From Arthrobacter citreus (GTDB taxonomy: Bacteria > Actinomycetota > Actinomycetes > Actinomycetales > Micrococcaceae), in assembly GCF_038405225.1 (NCBI RefSeq), contig NZ_CP151657.1, positions 868,001 through 932,000 on the forward strand: DNA of 64,000 nucleotides. Direction: 5' to 3'. Shown piece after piece: positions 8,733 to 17,156 of the stretch; the first letter of the stretch is position 1, and each line of letters opens with the position of its first letter. The translations under genes and the position numbers were made by a program. The notes below the pieces were generated by a model, which did not search any database, was not told the DNA's origin, and saw only the letters and a program-made list of their open reading frames with translations.

Positions 8733-9473
8733 GTGGCAAAAGCATCGTCGGCGGAGCAGCTGAGGCTGCTCGATTTGCAGGCTCTGGACAGTAATATTCG
8801 TAAACTCCGGAACCGGGCTCGCAGCGTCAGCGACAACTCGGCCATCGCGGACCTTGGCGTGCAGCGCGCCGCCGCGCAGAGCAAGCTGGTGGCAGCATCC
8901 ACCGAGGCGGCGGATGTTTCCCGCGAACTCACCCGCGCAGAGGCCGATGTTGCCTCTGTCGTAGCGCGCATTGAGCGCAACCAGAACCACCTGGACAGCG
9001 GAAAGGGCAGCTCCAAGGAACTCACTGCCCTGCAAAGCGAAATGGAATCGCTGAAACGCCGGCGCTCCGACCTGGAGGACGTGGAGCTCGAAGTCATGGA
9101 GCGACTGGAGGCAGCGAAAGCCGCCGAGGAGCAGTTCCGGGACGCAGCCCGTGCCCTGGACGCCGAGGTGGCAGTCCTGGAGGAAGCACGCGACGCCGAA
9201 CTGGCGGAGATTGAGGCCGAGCGTGCCGCCGCTGTTGCCGAGCGCGCCGAACTGGCCGATACCTTTGAGCCGGCCCTGCTTGCGGTGTACGAGAAGACCC
9301 TCGCCAAGAACGGCATTGGCGCCGCGCGGCTGTTCAACGGCACATCCGAAGGCTCCGGCATGCAGCTGAGCCCCGGTGACCTTGCCGACATCCGCCGCGC
9401 CGCCGAGGACGATATTGTGTTTTGCCCGGATTCCGGCTGCATCCTGGTCCGTTCCGCCGAGTGGGGCAGCTGA
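8733..9473 (+). CDS. C4-type zinc-ribbon family coiled-coil protein with half of the zinc site lost
   Basis: The 246-residue protein is mostly a long charged coiled coil (about 5-180, rich in Glu, Ala, Arg) followed by a small carboxy-terminal domain. The domain position and the operon place match the actinobacterial zinc-ribbon (DUF164-type) family. The usual first CxxC is replaced (NGTSEGSGMQLSP), and only the second pair remains, as CPDSGC, so classical four-Cys zinc binding is unlikely. The GTG at 8733 follows gtggagg. It sits 70 bases after the Nif3-like gene and 3 bases before the RNase H gene. Confidence 0.85.
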   Translation: MAKASSAEQLRLLDLQALDSNIRKLRNRARSVSDNSAIADLGVQRAAAQSKLVAASTEAADVSRELTRAEADVASVVARIERNQNHLDSGKGSSKELTALQSEMESLKRRRSDLEDVELEVMERLEAAKAAEEQFRDAARALDAEVAVLEEARDAELAEIEAERAAAVAERAELADTFEPALLAVYEKTLAKNGIGAARLFNGTSEGSGMQLSPGDLADIRRAAEDDIVFCPDSGCILVRSAEWGS

Positions 9474-9476
9474 TCC

Positions 9477-10526
9477 GTGACCCTGTTTGACCCGTCCGAC
9501 ACTGCCGATCTTTCCGAAGGTGCCGGTGCTCCCCAAAGCGCGGCTCCTGCCGGTGGACGGACCGCGGCAGCAACCCGCCGCACCCTCATTGTGGAGGCCG
9601 ACGGCGGTTCCCGCGGCAACCCGGGGCACGCCGGCTACGGCGCGCTGGTGCGCGATCCGGAAACCGGGGTAATCCTGGCGGAAAAGGCCGAGTACATCGG
9701 TAAGGCGTCCAACAACGTGGCCGAGTATTCCGGGTTGCTTGCAGCGCTGGAGATGGCCCACGAGATTGATCCCGACTGCTGGATCCTCGCCAAGATGGAC
9801 TCCAAGCTTGTGGTGGAGCAAATGAGCGGGCGCTGGAAAATCAAGCATGAGGACATGCAGCGGCTCGCCGCCAAGGCACGCGGGATCGTCAACCCGCGCC
9901 GGGTGAAGTACCAGTGGATTCCGCGTGAGCTGAACAAGGACGCCGACCGGCTGTCCAACGAGGCCATGGACGCCGGGATGGCCGGGGTCCCCTGGGTCCA
10001 CAAGGGGGGTCTGGCGCTCCAGGGCGGGGCGGCATTCGCTGCTTCCCGTGGTGAAACCGATGTCACGGCCGGGCAGGCCAGTAGTACAGCCGGGGACGCT
10101 GAAGAAAGCCAAGACCCACCCGTTGAAGCCCCCGTGCCGACCGGTCGGATCCACCACACGGAGCTCTGGGTCCGGGACTTTCCGGCCGCGGAAGCATCCC
10201 TGGGCTGGCTGCTGGAACGCCTGGGCTACGTGCGCGCCGACTCCTGGGACACCGGTGCGAAGTGGCAGGGCGCCGACGGTTATATCGTCATCGAGTCCGG
10301 GCCCGATGTGCTGGATGCCGCCCATGAGCGCCGGCGCCCGGGGCTCAACCACCTCGCTTTCCACGCAGGCGCACGGGCCGAGGTGGATCTGCTTGTCCGC
10401 CGGGCGGACAGCCACGGCTGGACACTGCTTTTTGCGGACAAGCACCCGCACGCCGGCGGGCAGAACCACTACGCCGCATATCTCGAAAACGCCGAAGGCT
10501 TCGAAGTGGAGCTTGTGGCGGACTAA
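9477..10526 (+). CDS. RNase HI-like domain fused to a VOC (glyoxalase-like) domain
   Basis: In this 349-residue two-domain protein, residues about 35-165 are RNase H type I. The acidic set is EADGGSRGNPG (Asp), NNVAEYSGLLAALE (Glu), KMDSKLVVEQMSG (Asp) and NKDADRLSNEAMD (Asp), enough to cleave RNA in RNA:DNA hybrids. A linker of about 55 residues leads to a VOC fold (about 222-349) with IHHTELWVRDF, GLNHLAFHAG and GFEVELVAD, which supply metal-ligand-like His and Glu. In mycobacteria the same operon position holds an RNase H fused to a phosphatase-like domain, so a partner swap is suggested. The GTG start is 3 bases after the previous stop. The end overlaps yaaA by 4 bases, convergently. Confidence 0.9.
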   Translation: MTLFDPSDTADLSEGAGAPQSAAPAGGRTAAATRRTLIVEADGGSRGNPGHAGYGALVRDPETGVILAEKAEYIGKASNNVAEYSGLLAALEMAHEIDPDCWILAKMDSKLVVEQMSGRWKIKHEDMQRLAAKARGIVNPRRVKYQWIPRELNKDADRLSNEAMDAGMAGVPWVHKGGLALQGGAAFAASRGETDVTAGQASSTAGDAEESQDPPVEAPVPTGRIHHTELWVRDFPAAEASLGWLLERLGYVRADSWDTGAKWQGADGYIVIESGPDVLDAAHERRRPGLNHLAFHAGARAEVDLLVRRADSHGWTLLFADKHPHAGGQNHYAAYLENAEGFEVELVAD

Positions 10527-11284
10527 GCCAGGATGATGTTCAGCGCGAACGGCTTGCGGGCGGTGGCCGGCACCAGCTCCGCCTCCCACTTTTCCTGCGC
10601 TGCCGCTAGTAGCTCTTCCGGTGTGGCGGGATCGCTGCCGTCCCGGGTGAGCAGATGACGGGCGAGCTCCCCACGGGTGTGCTTGGCGAAGTGTGAAACC
10701 ACGGTCCGTTTTCCGTTGCGCACCTGGAAGACGTTGACGGCGGCGGCCGTCGACGGTTCCGGCCCCCACGCCGCCGCATAGGTGCTGGACCGGCAGTCCA
10801 CCACCAGATGCCCGGCCGAGTACTCGTCCAAGACCCCAGTCAGGTGCTTCTTCCAGAAGGACGCCAGTTTGCCGGTTTCCGGCAGTTTTACGGCCATCGA
10901 CAGCCGGTACGCGGGAATCGGATCGCTGAAGCCCAGGGCACCCCACAGTCCGGAGATGACGACGACGGCGGCGTCGGCTTTGGCCTGCTGCGCGGGTGTC
11001 ATATCCGCATAGCCCAGGGCGTCATACAGGACGCCGGAGTAGATGCGGTGGGCCGGGGCACAGGGCTCGTTGTGGAGCACGGCGTTTCGGCGCACCTCAG
11101 CCGCCAGCGACGGACCGACGCCCAAAATGGTGTGAGCGTCGTCGGCTGCGCTGGCCTCTGCCAGGGCTGCCAACACCTTTTTTCGCGCATCGGTGAGCCC
11201 GGGGAAGTGCAGTTTGTCGGGGTCAAAGGCGGAACCGGTGACAGCCGGTGTTTTTCCTTCGGAGGGAGGCAGCAGAATCAGCAC
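10523..11284 (-). CDS. yaaA: YaaA-family peroxide stress protein
   Basis: The 253-residue DUF328/YaaA protein starts LILLPPSEGKT and carries YSGVLYDALGY, SGLWGALGFSDPIPAYRLSM and the DNA-binding-like FKHTRGEL-type segment (HFAKHTRGELARHLL). In E. coli, YaaA limits intracellular free iron and DNA damage under H2O2. The GTG at 11284 sits six to seven bases after aggat and gives the family start; a TTG one codon earlier is the alternative. It stands alone, and its last bases overlap the RNase H-VOC gene on the other strand. Confidence 0.93.
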   Translation of the reverse strand: MLILLPPSEGKTPAVTGSAFDPDKLHFPGLTDARKKVLAALAEASAADDAHTILGVGPSLAAEVRRNAVLHNEPCAPAHRIYSGVLYDALGYADMTPAQQAKADAAVVVISGLWGALGFSDPIPAYRLSMAVKLPETGKLASFWKKHLTGVLDEYSAGHLVVDCRSSTYAAAWGPEPSTAAAVNVFQVRNGKRTVVSHFAKHTRGELARHLLTRDGSDPATPEELLAAAQEKWEAELVPATARKPFALNIILA

Positions 11285-11370
11285 CAATTAATCCTACGCG
11301 AGGCCCGCGTGCCCTCCGTCCGGGACCCCCGAATCAGGAGAACCATGCGCAAGGCGGTAGCATTGAGGCT

Positions 11371-11782
11371 GGACGGGTTGGCCAGGCGATCGCGTTGGTT
11401 CCTTTTTTCGAAAGGGAGCCGCCGAGGAAAGTCCGGGCTCCGCAGAGCAGGGTGGTGGGTAACGCCCACTCGGGGAAACCCGCAGGCCAGTGCCACAGAA
11501 AAGAAACCGCCGCGGGCAGTGTTCCTCTTATAGGGAATGATTGCCCTCGGTAAGGGTGAAAAGGTGGTGTAAGAGACCACCAGCGTTCCGGGTGACCGGA
11601 GCGGCTAGGTAAACCCCACCCGGAGCAAGGCCATACAGGACACGTTTGAGGGCTGCTCGCCCGATGTGTCCGGGTAGGCCGCTTGAGGGCGCCGGCAACG
11701 GCGTTCCTAGATGGATGATTGCCGCCTCCGGTTTCGGTAACGGTCCGGAGCTACAAAACCCGGCTTATCGGCCAACCCGTCC
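11371..11782 (+). ncRNA. rnpB: RNase P RNA, bacterial class A
   Basis: This is the catalytic RNA that trims tRNA 5' leaders. Its outer ends pair (ggacgggttggcc at 11371 with ggccaacccgtcc ending at 11782), closing P1. The universal blocks appear in order: gaggaaagtccgggct (P4 5' side, near 11430), the cagaa..gaaaccgcc segment, ggtaagggtgaaaaggtg, the paired agagaccacca region, aggtaaacccc, tagatggatgattgccgcc, and the closing acaaaacccggcttatcgg. About 412 nt is normal for actinobacteria. Upstream it is divergent from yaaA. Confidence 0.97.
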
Positions 11783-11820
11783 CCTAAAACACGAAAACGC
11801 GTTCAGCCCCCGCGGATTCT

Positions 11821-11840
11821 CCCGGCACAAGAGTGCCGGG
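11821..11840. other. Perfect hairpin after rnpB
   Basis: Eight-base arms cccggcac/gtgccggg around a four-base loop lie 38 bases after rnpB and upstream of the MFS gene. No T run follows at once; a ggttttt tract comes 12 bases later. It may be the rnpB processing or termination hairpin. Confidence 0.4.
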
Positions 11841-11925
11841 GCCCTGATGCCGGTTTTTCCACAGGATTTGCGAAAGACTGCCGCAATTAACGTGGCGCCG
11901 CTGCTCCCGGGACTATTCTGTGGCA

Positions 11926-13209
11926 ATGTCCCGAACGATGACAAAGCCCCGGCCGCTGGTGGTCCGCAACGCGAATTTCCGTGCGCTGTGGGTTTCATCA
12001 ACGGCGGGAATCTTCGGCACATCCGTTGCGGCCGTGGCTCTTCCCCTGATCGCGGCAGTGGAGTTGAATGCTTCAGACTTCGCCGTGGCGGCCCTGTCCG
12101 GCGTGGGCTTCCTACCCTGGCTTCTGTTTGGCCTGCCGATCGGCGCCCTGGTGGACAGGTACCGACGAAAACCCGTGGTCATGACCGCGCTGGTACTGAG
12201 GATTACCGTGCTGCTGTCTCTTCCGGTGGCGTTTTGGCTGGACCGCCTCACCGTGACGCAATTGTTCGTGGTCTCTTTCCTCTCCGGGCTGGCAGCCGTG
12301 TTTTCCATGCTGGCCGAGTCGGCTTTGCTGCCGCGGGCAGTGCCGCGCGGGGAACTGATCGAAGGCAACGGCCTGATGACGGGCTCAGCCGCCTCGGCCG
12401 ACGCCGTCGGGCGCAGTTTGGGCGGGTGGCTGACGGGGGCGTGGGGCGCCTCGAACTCGCTCCTGCTGCAGGTGGGCGCATCCGCGGCGTCCCTGGCCTC
12501 CGTCGCAACCCTGAAGGTTTCCGAAACCGTGGCTGAACCCGGCGCCCCGAGCCGGATCTTTCGGGACATGGGGGACGGACTGCGCTACAGCTTCAGCACA
12601 GCACCGCTGCGGACCATCCTCCTCGCCGGTGCGCTGTGGAACCTGGGCGGAGCCATTGTTGTCTCCCTCATGGTGATCCTCGTGGTGCGCACCCTGGGGG
12701 AGTCGGGGGCGATGCTGGGCTTCCTGACCGCTTCCACCGCCCTGGGCGGCACCCTGGGAGGGCTCACCGTTACCCGCGCCACCCAGCGCTGGGGTTCCGG
12801 AACCGTCTGGCGGTTTTCCATGATCCCCGCAGTGCTGGGCTACGCAAGCCTGCTCCTGATGACCCCCGGCTGGGGCCTGGTTCCCGGCTTCATCGGCCTC
12901 TTCCTGGCCGGCTACGCCATCTCCATGAACGTTGTTGTCGGCACGAGTTTCCGCCAGCGCGTTTGCCCGCCGGGCATGCTGGGCAGGCTCGGATCAGCAT
13001 CCCGCATGGTGACCTGGGGAATGCTGGCCATAGCCGGAGTCATCGGCGGAGCCCTCGTGGACCCGCTCGGCGTCCGCGGCGCCATCATCGCCGGCCTCGG
13101 CATCGCTGTCCTGGCACCGGCGGTGGCGGCCTTCGGCCCGCTGCGCAGCATCAAGCATCTGGAGGATCTGGAGCCTGCCCAGGAGGGGACCGCAGCCGAA
13201 AGCCGCTAG
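11926..13209 (+). CDS. MFS transporter, EntS/DHA3-like
   Basis: This multi-pass membrane protein of about 427 residues has roughly 12 hydrophobic helices, starting at LWVSSTAGIFGTSVAAVALPLIA. The MFS loop 2-3 signature is GLPIGALVDRYRRKPVVM (about 70-88). Closest in style are enterobactin-exporter-like or macrolide-efflux-like permeases; the substrate is unknown. A second break (RAVPRGELIEGNGLMTGSAASADAVGRSLGG) is typical of that group. Start choice is uncertain: GTG 11920, ATG 11926 or ATG 11938, none with a good ribosome site, so the mRNA could be leaderless. No regulator or drug target gene is adjacent. Confidence 0.85.
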   Translation: MSRTMTKPRPLVVRNANFRALWVSSTAGIFGTSVAAVALPLIAAVELNASDFAVAALSGVGFLPWLLFGLPIGALVDRYRRKPVVMTALVLRITVLLSLPVAFWLDRLTVTQLFVVSFLSGLAAVFSMLAESALLPRAVPRGELIEGNGLMTGSAASADAVGRSLGGWLTGAWGASNSLLLQVGASAASLASVATLKVSETVAEPGAPSRIFRDMGDGLRYSFSTAPLRTILLAGALWNLGGAIVVSLMVILVVRTLGESGAMLGFLTASTALGGTLGGLTVTRATQRWGSGTVWRFSMIPAVLGYASLLLMTPGWGLVPGFIGLFLAGYAISMNVVVGTSFRQRVCPPGMLGRLGSASRMVTWGMLAIAGVIGGALVDPLGVRGAIIAGLGIAVLAPAVAAFGPLRSIKHLEDLEPAQEGTAAESR

Positions 13210-13415
13210 GTGATGTGACAAACATCTCCTGCAGCGTGCGGATGTGTCATGTGTGTCCTAATACACTTGGAGGGACCGAGGCGCGGGATATCCGCGGCCT
13301 CGGACGCACGTCGCACGTCCGCAGGTCCTGCAGCCATGAGCCGCAGTGCACCGCGGCGCAGTGGCCTGACCAACCGGCACAGAGCAGTGCCGGCTGAGAG
13401 AAGGATGTGAAAATC

Positions 13416-14882
13416 TTGAGCCAGATCTCCGATGCCTGCCTTGATACCTGGATGGACCGTGAGGCCATCGCCGAGGCAATGATCCCGCTGATCGGGCGGC
13501 TGTACCGGGAAAACAGTGTGGTCACTTCCGTTTACGGGCGGCCGCTGGTGAACCGGTCAGTCATCGACATTCTCAAGGCGCACCGCTTTGCCCGGCAGAT
13601 CGACGAGGTGGAGTTGCCGGTCTCCGACACGTTCCCGCTGCTGCAGGCCCTCTCCGGGCTGGAACTTGGCGCGGCATCCATTGACCTCGCCCGCCTGAGC
13701 CTGAAGTACAAGTCCGAGGGCAACGGAACGGATCTGGTCGAGTTCCTCCGCGCGGAGCTGGCCGGTGTGGCCGGCAGGCACGGTGCTGACGACCGCACCA
13801 GCACCGACGTCGTGCTCTATGGCTTTGGCCGCATCGGACGCCTGCTGGCCCGCATTCTCATCGACCACGCCGGCGGCGGGCAGGGCCTTCGGCTGCGCGC
13901 CATCGTGGTTCGCCGGGGCTCGGACAATGACCTGGTCAAGCGCGCGTCGCTGCTGCGCCGTGACTCGGTCCACGGCGCCTTTGACGGCACCATCACGGTG
14001 GACGAAGAGAACAACACGATCCTCGCCAACGGCACGCTGATCCAGGTCATCTACTCCAATGATCCGGCCAGCGTGGACTACACGGCCTACGGCATCAACA
14101 ACGCCGTTGTGGTGGACAACACGGGCCGCTGGCGCGACGAAGAGGGACTGTCCCAGCACTTGGCCGCCAAGGGCGTCTCACGGGTGCTGCTCACGGCTCC
14201 GGGCAAGGGCAACCTGAAGAACATCGTGCACGGCATCAACCACGCGTCGATCAGCGACGACGACAAGATCATCACCGCCGCATCCTGCACCACCAACGCC
14301 ATCACCCCGGTGCTGAAGGTCCTCAACGACAAGTACGGGATTATTCACGGCCATGTGGAAACGGTGCACTCGTTCACGAATGACCAGAACCTCATCGACA
14401 ACTTCCACAAGGGTGACCGCCGCGGCCGTTCCGCCGCACTGAACATGGTCATCACGGAAACGGGCGCCGCCAAGGCCGTGGCCAAGGCCCTCCCGGAGCT
14501 GGCCGGCAAGCTCAGCGGCAACGCCATCCGCGTGCCCACCCCGGATGTGTCCATGGCGATCCTGAACCTGAACTTCGAGACGTCCACCACCAAGGAAGAA
14601 ATCAACGCGTTCCTGCGGGAAACGTCGCTGAATTCGGACCTGCACAAGCAGATCGACTACATCGATTCGCCGGAGGTCGTGTCCACCGACTTCGTGGGAT
14701 CCAAGCGCGCCGGCATCGTGGACGGCCTGGCCACCATTTCCAACGGCAAGAACGCCGTGCTTTACGTCTGGTACGACAACGAGTTTGGCTACAGCTGCCA
14801 GGTCATCCGTGTGCTGGAGGAAATGGCGCACGTGAACCCGCCGGCCTTCCCGCGCGTCGAGGAGCTTGCCGCCTCGCTCTAA
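13416..14882 (+). CDS. gap: Glyceraldehyde-3-phosphate dehydrogenase, long GapB-type
   Basis: The product has 488 residues, against about 335 for ordinary GAPDH. An N-terminal extension of about 125 residues (MDREAIAEAMIPLIGRLYREN, VNRSVIDILKAHRFAR) precedes the NAD-binding fold YGFGRIGRLLARIL. The catalytic Cys lies in AASCTTNAITP, then WYDNEFGYSCQ. This long form is known in Corynebacterium glutamicum as GapB (GapX), where it favours the gluconeogenic direction with NADP(H); that role is inferred here. The TTG at 13416 is preferred because gaagga lies 10 bases before it, whereas GTG 13407 is too close. It ends just before a 56-bp palindrome. Confidence 0.93.
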   Translation: MSQISDACLDTWMDREAIAEAMIPLIGRLYRENSVVTSVYGRPLVNRSVIDILKAHRFARQIDEVELPVSDTFPLLQALSGLELGAASIDLARLSLKYKSEGNGTDLVEFLRAELAGVAGRHGADDRTSTDVVLYGFGRIGRLLARILIDHAGGGQGLRLRAIVVRRGSDNDLVKRASLLRRDSVHGAFDGTITVDEENNTILANGTLIQVIYSNDPASVDYTAYGINNAVVVDNTGRWRDEEGLSQHLAAKGVSRVLLTAPGKGNLKNIVHGINHASISDDDKIITAASCTTNAITPVLKVLNDKYGIIHGHVETVHSFTNDQNLIDNFHKGDRRGRSAALNMVITETGAAKAVAKALPELAGKLSGNAIRVPTPDVSMAILNLNFETSTTKEEINAFLRETSLNSDLHKQIDYIDSPEVVSTDFVGSKRAGIVDGLATISNGKNAVLYVWYDNEFGYSCQVIRVLEEMAHVNPPAFPRVEELAASL

Positions 14883-14910
14883 GCGGGGGCCCGCGAACAG
14901 TTCCCGTCCG

Positions 14911-14966
14911 CGAACTGGCAGAAGGTGCGCTTCCCAGGCCTGGGAAGCGCACCTTCTGCCAGTTCG
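14911..14966. terminator. Perfect 56-bp palindrome between convergent gap and def
   Basis: Bases 14911-14938 are the exact reverse complement of 14939-14966, with no spacer. The arms are 28 bases (cgaactggcagaaggtgcgc then ttcccagg). It sits 29 bases after the gap stop and 13 bases after the def stop, so it is best read as a bidirectional terminator or mRNA-end hairpin, although no long T run follows on either strand. Confidence 0.75.
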
Positions 14967-14978
14967 GCGGGTGCTTTG

Positions 14979-15551
14979 CTAGTGGCCGAACGGATCGGGG
15001 TCCACGCCCGGCATCCAGGTCAGCCCCGGAACGTTCCAGCCGTTGGCCTTGATGGCCTTGCGGGCCTTGCGGCTCCACCGGTCGTTGAGCTTGTCCACGT
15101 ACAGCTTGCCGTCCAGATGGTCGTACTCGTGCTGCAGGACCCGGGCAAACCAGCCGGTGGCCTCAAATTCCAGCGGTTTCCCGAACTCGTCACTACCGGA
15201 GATCTTGACCCACTCGGCGCGGTTCACCGGGAAATTCTCCCCGGGCACCGAGAGGCAGCCTTCGGCGTCCTCTTCCGGATCCGGGGCGGAACCGGGCACC
15301 TTGGAGGTGATGAGCACGGGATTGATGACGACGCCGCGGTCCGGTGCGTCGTCGTCGTTCTGGTAGGCAAAGGTGAACAGCCGCAGTCCCACGCCAACCT
15401 GCGTGGCTGCCAGCCCCACGCCGTTCGCCACATCCATGGTTTCGTACATGTCGGCAACCAGGGTGCGCAGTTCGTCATCGAACTTTTCCACCGGAAGGGC
15501 CCGGCGGTGCAGTACGGGTTCGCCGTGGATGACAATGGGACGGACGGTCAT
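14979..15551 (-). CDS. def: Peptide deformylase
   Basis: This metalloenzyme removes the formyl group from N-terminal fMet of new proteins. The 190-residue product carries all three motifs: GVGLAATQVG, EGCLSVPG (metal Cys) and QHEYDHLDG (two metal His and the catalytic Glu). It has an actinobacterial acidic insert (PDPEEDAEGCLS) and a Trp-rich tail. The ATG at 15551 lies 39 bases after the acyl-CoA dehydrogenase stop on the same strand, with ggaaggggag nearby, so co-transcription is likely. Confidence 0.97.
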   Translation of the reverse strand: MTVRPIVIHGEPVLHRRALPVEKFDDELRTLVADMYETMDVANGVGLAATQVGVGLRLFTFAYQNDDDAPDRGVVINPVLITSKVPGSAPDPEEDAEGCLSVPGENFPVNRAEWVKISGSDEFGKPLEFEATGWFARVLQHEYDHLDGKLYVDKLNDRWSRKARKAIKANGWNVPGLTWMPGVDPDPFGH

Positions 15552-15590
15552 TGCTGGTCTTTCTCTAGGACGGATGGAAGGGGAGATCGG

Positions 15591-16748
15591 CTACGCGGTG
15601 ATCTGCCGGCCGATGACTTCGCGCATGATCTCGGAGGTGCCGCCGAAAATGGTCAGCAGCCGGGCGGCGAGGAATGCCTGGGCCACCGGGTACTCCAGGA
15701 TGTAGCCGTAGCCGCCGTGCAGCTGCAGGCAGCGGTCGGTGATGGACTTGACGCGTTCGCTGGCCCACAGCTTGGCCTTGGCCGCGGAAACGGCGTCCAG
15801 CTTGCCCTCATTGAAGGCCAGGATGGCCGAGTCCACGTAGGCTTCGGTCACCTCCACCTCGGTGAGGATGTCGGCGAGGACAAACCTGCTGTTCTGGAAG
15901 TCGGCCACACGCTCACCGAAGGCATTGCGTTCCTTCGTGTACTGCACGGTGGCTTCGTAGATCTGCCGGGCGACGGCGGAGGATGCGACGGCGATGGCCA
16001 GGCGGCCCTGCGGGAGCTGGCCGGCGGCGTACTCCAGTCCGCTGCCCACTTCGCCCACCAGGTTGCCCTCCGGGACGATGACGTTGTCGAAGAAGAGCTC
16101 GGCGGTGTCTGATGCCTTCAGGCCCATCTTGTCCAGCTGTCCGCCGGTCTTGTAGCCCTCGGTCTTTTCCACCATGAACATGCTGAAGGAGTCTTTGCCG
16201 CCGCGGCCGGTGCTGCCGTCAGTGCGGGCCAGGACCAGCGATGCGTCACCGCTGATGCCGTTGCCAATAAACGTCTTCTGGCCGCTCAGGCGCCAGCCGC
16301 CGTCGTCGGCACGCACTGCCTTGGTGCGGATCCCGCGCAGGTCGCTGCCGGCACCCGGCTCGGTCCAGGCGACCGAGGTGACTTTCTCGCCGCTGACCAT
16401 GTCCGGCAGGAAACGCTGCTTCAGGTCATCGGAGCCGTAGGCCAGCAGGTGGGGGAGAACCATGTCGTCGTGCAGGTGGAAGGCCAGGCCGACGGCGAGG
16501 TGGTTGGCCCTGGCGAATTCCTCGTCCATGACGGCGCGGTAGCGGTAGTCGGGCATGCCGGCGCCGCCGAATTCCTCCGGAACCGCCAGGCCCAGCAGGC
16601 CCTGTTCGCCGGCGGCCTTCCACAGCTGCCGGGGCATGATGTGCTCGGCGTCCCACTGCGCGTACCCGGGAGCAACCTCGCGGGAGTTGAACTCCCGGGC
16701 GAGGTCGCGGAAAAGCTCATGGTCTTCTTCGAACAATCTGCGCTCCAA
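15591..16748 (-). CDS. Acyl-CoA dehydrogenase
   Basis: This 385-residue FAD enzyme introduces a trans-2 double bond into acyl-CoA thioesters. FAD/substrate motifs are AWTEPGAGSDLRGIRTKA, GQKTFIGNG and KMGLKASDTAELFFDNVIVP. The carboxy domain has QGRLAIAVASSAVARQIYEATVQYTKERNAFG and LQLHGGYGYILEYPVAQ, then GGTSEIMREVIGRQI. The catalytic Glu usual for straight-chain acyl substrates fits the IFGGTSEI or YGYILEY region; chain-length preference cannot be told. The TTG at 16748 is supported by gaggaga 8 bases before. It is probably the first gene of a unit with def. Confidence 0.94.
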   Translation of the reverse strand: MERRLFEEDHELFRDLAREFNSREVAPGYAQWDAEHIMPRQLWKAAGEQGLLGLAVPEEFGGAGMPDYRYRAVMDEEFARANHLAVGLAFHLHDDMVLPHLLAYGSDDLKQRFLPDMVSGEKVTSVAWTEPGAGSDLRGIRTKAVRADDGGWRLSGQKTFIGNGISGDASLVLARTDGSTGRGGKDSFSMFMVEKTEGYKTGGQLDKMGLKASDTAELFFDNVIVPEGNLVGEVGSGLEYAAGQLPQGRLAIAVASSAVARQIYEATVQYTKERNAFGERVADFQNSRFVLADILTEVEVTEAYVDSAILAFNEGKLDAVSAAKAKLWASERVKSITDRCLQLHGGYGYILEYPVAQAFLAARLLTIFGGTSEIMREVIGRQITA

Positions 16749-16880
16749 GGCGGCGTCTCCTCATTTGCTGGCCACACAGGGTTTAGTGGCTGAGTTGTCA
16801 TAGTGGCGGTGTCTGCGCTGCGTCAGCACTGTGGCTGTCCCCGCAAGCCCGAACAGCACCGGTTACCAGTCAAACACAGC

Positions 16881-16913
16881 AAAGGCCGCCCCGAATTATC
16901 CGGAGCGGCCTTT
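16881..16913 (-). terminator. Terminator after tRNA-His
   Basis: The hairpin aaaggccgc..gcggccttt lies 25 bases past the tRNA-His 3' end on the minus strand and is followed by a T-rich stretch in that direction. Confidence 0.75.
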
Positions 16914-16938
16914 GGGAAGCTGGACCTGCCAACCTCAT

Positions 16939-17015
16939 TGGGGTGAGTAACGGGGGTTGAACCCGCGACCTCCTGGACCACAACCAGGCGCTCTGCCAAC
17001 TGAGCTATACCCACC
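16939..17015 (-). tRNA. tRNA-His (GUG)
   Basis: On the minus strand the cloverleaf has acceptor GTGGGTA with an extra encoded G at position -1, D arm GCTC/GAGC, anticodon stem cctgg/ccagg with loop ttgtggt (anticodon GUG), and T arm gcgggttcaacccc. The 3' CCA appears to be encoded (16941-16939). Confidence 0.95.
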
Positions 17016-17156
17016 ATGTGCCTCGGATAACATATTCGCAAAGTCCAGGCGAGTGGTCTTTGCGAACTCATTTATCTGAGGCAGCGGAATCAAGCTTACA
17101 CGGTTTTTCGGGTGGCCCTGACCAACTTCGGTTGGAGCACCCCAAATGTGACCGAG

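Noticed and set aside
13210-13415. Cyclic-AMP-receptor-type (GlxR) site tgtgac before gap
   Set aside because: Only one half-site is convincing; no paired tcaca half at the right distance.
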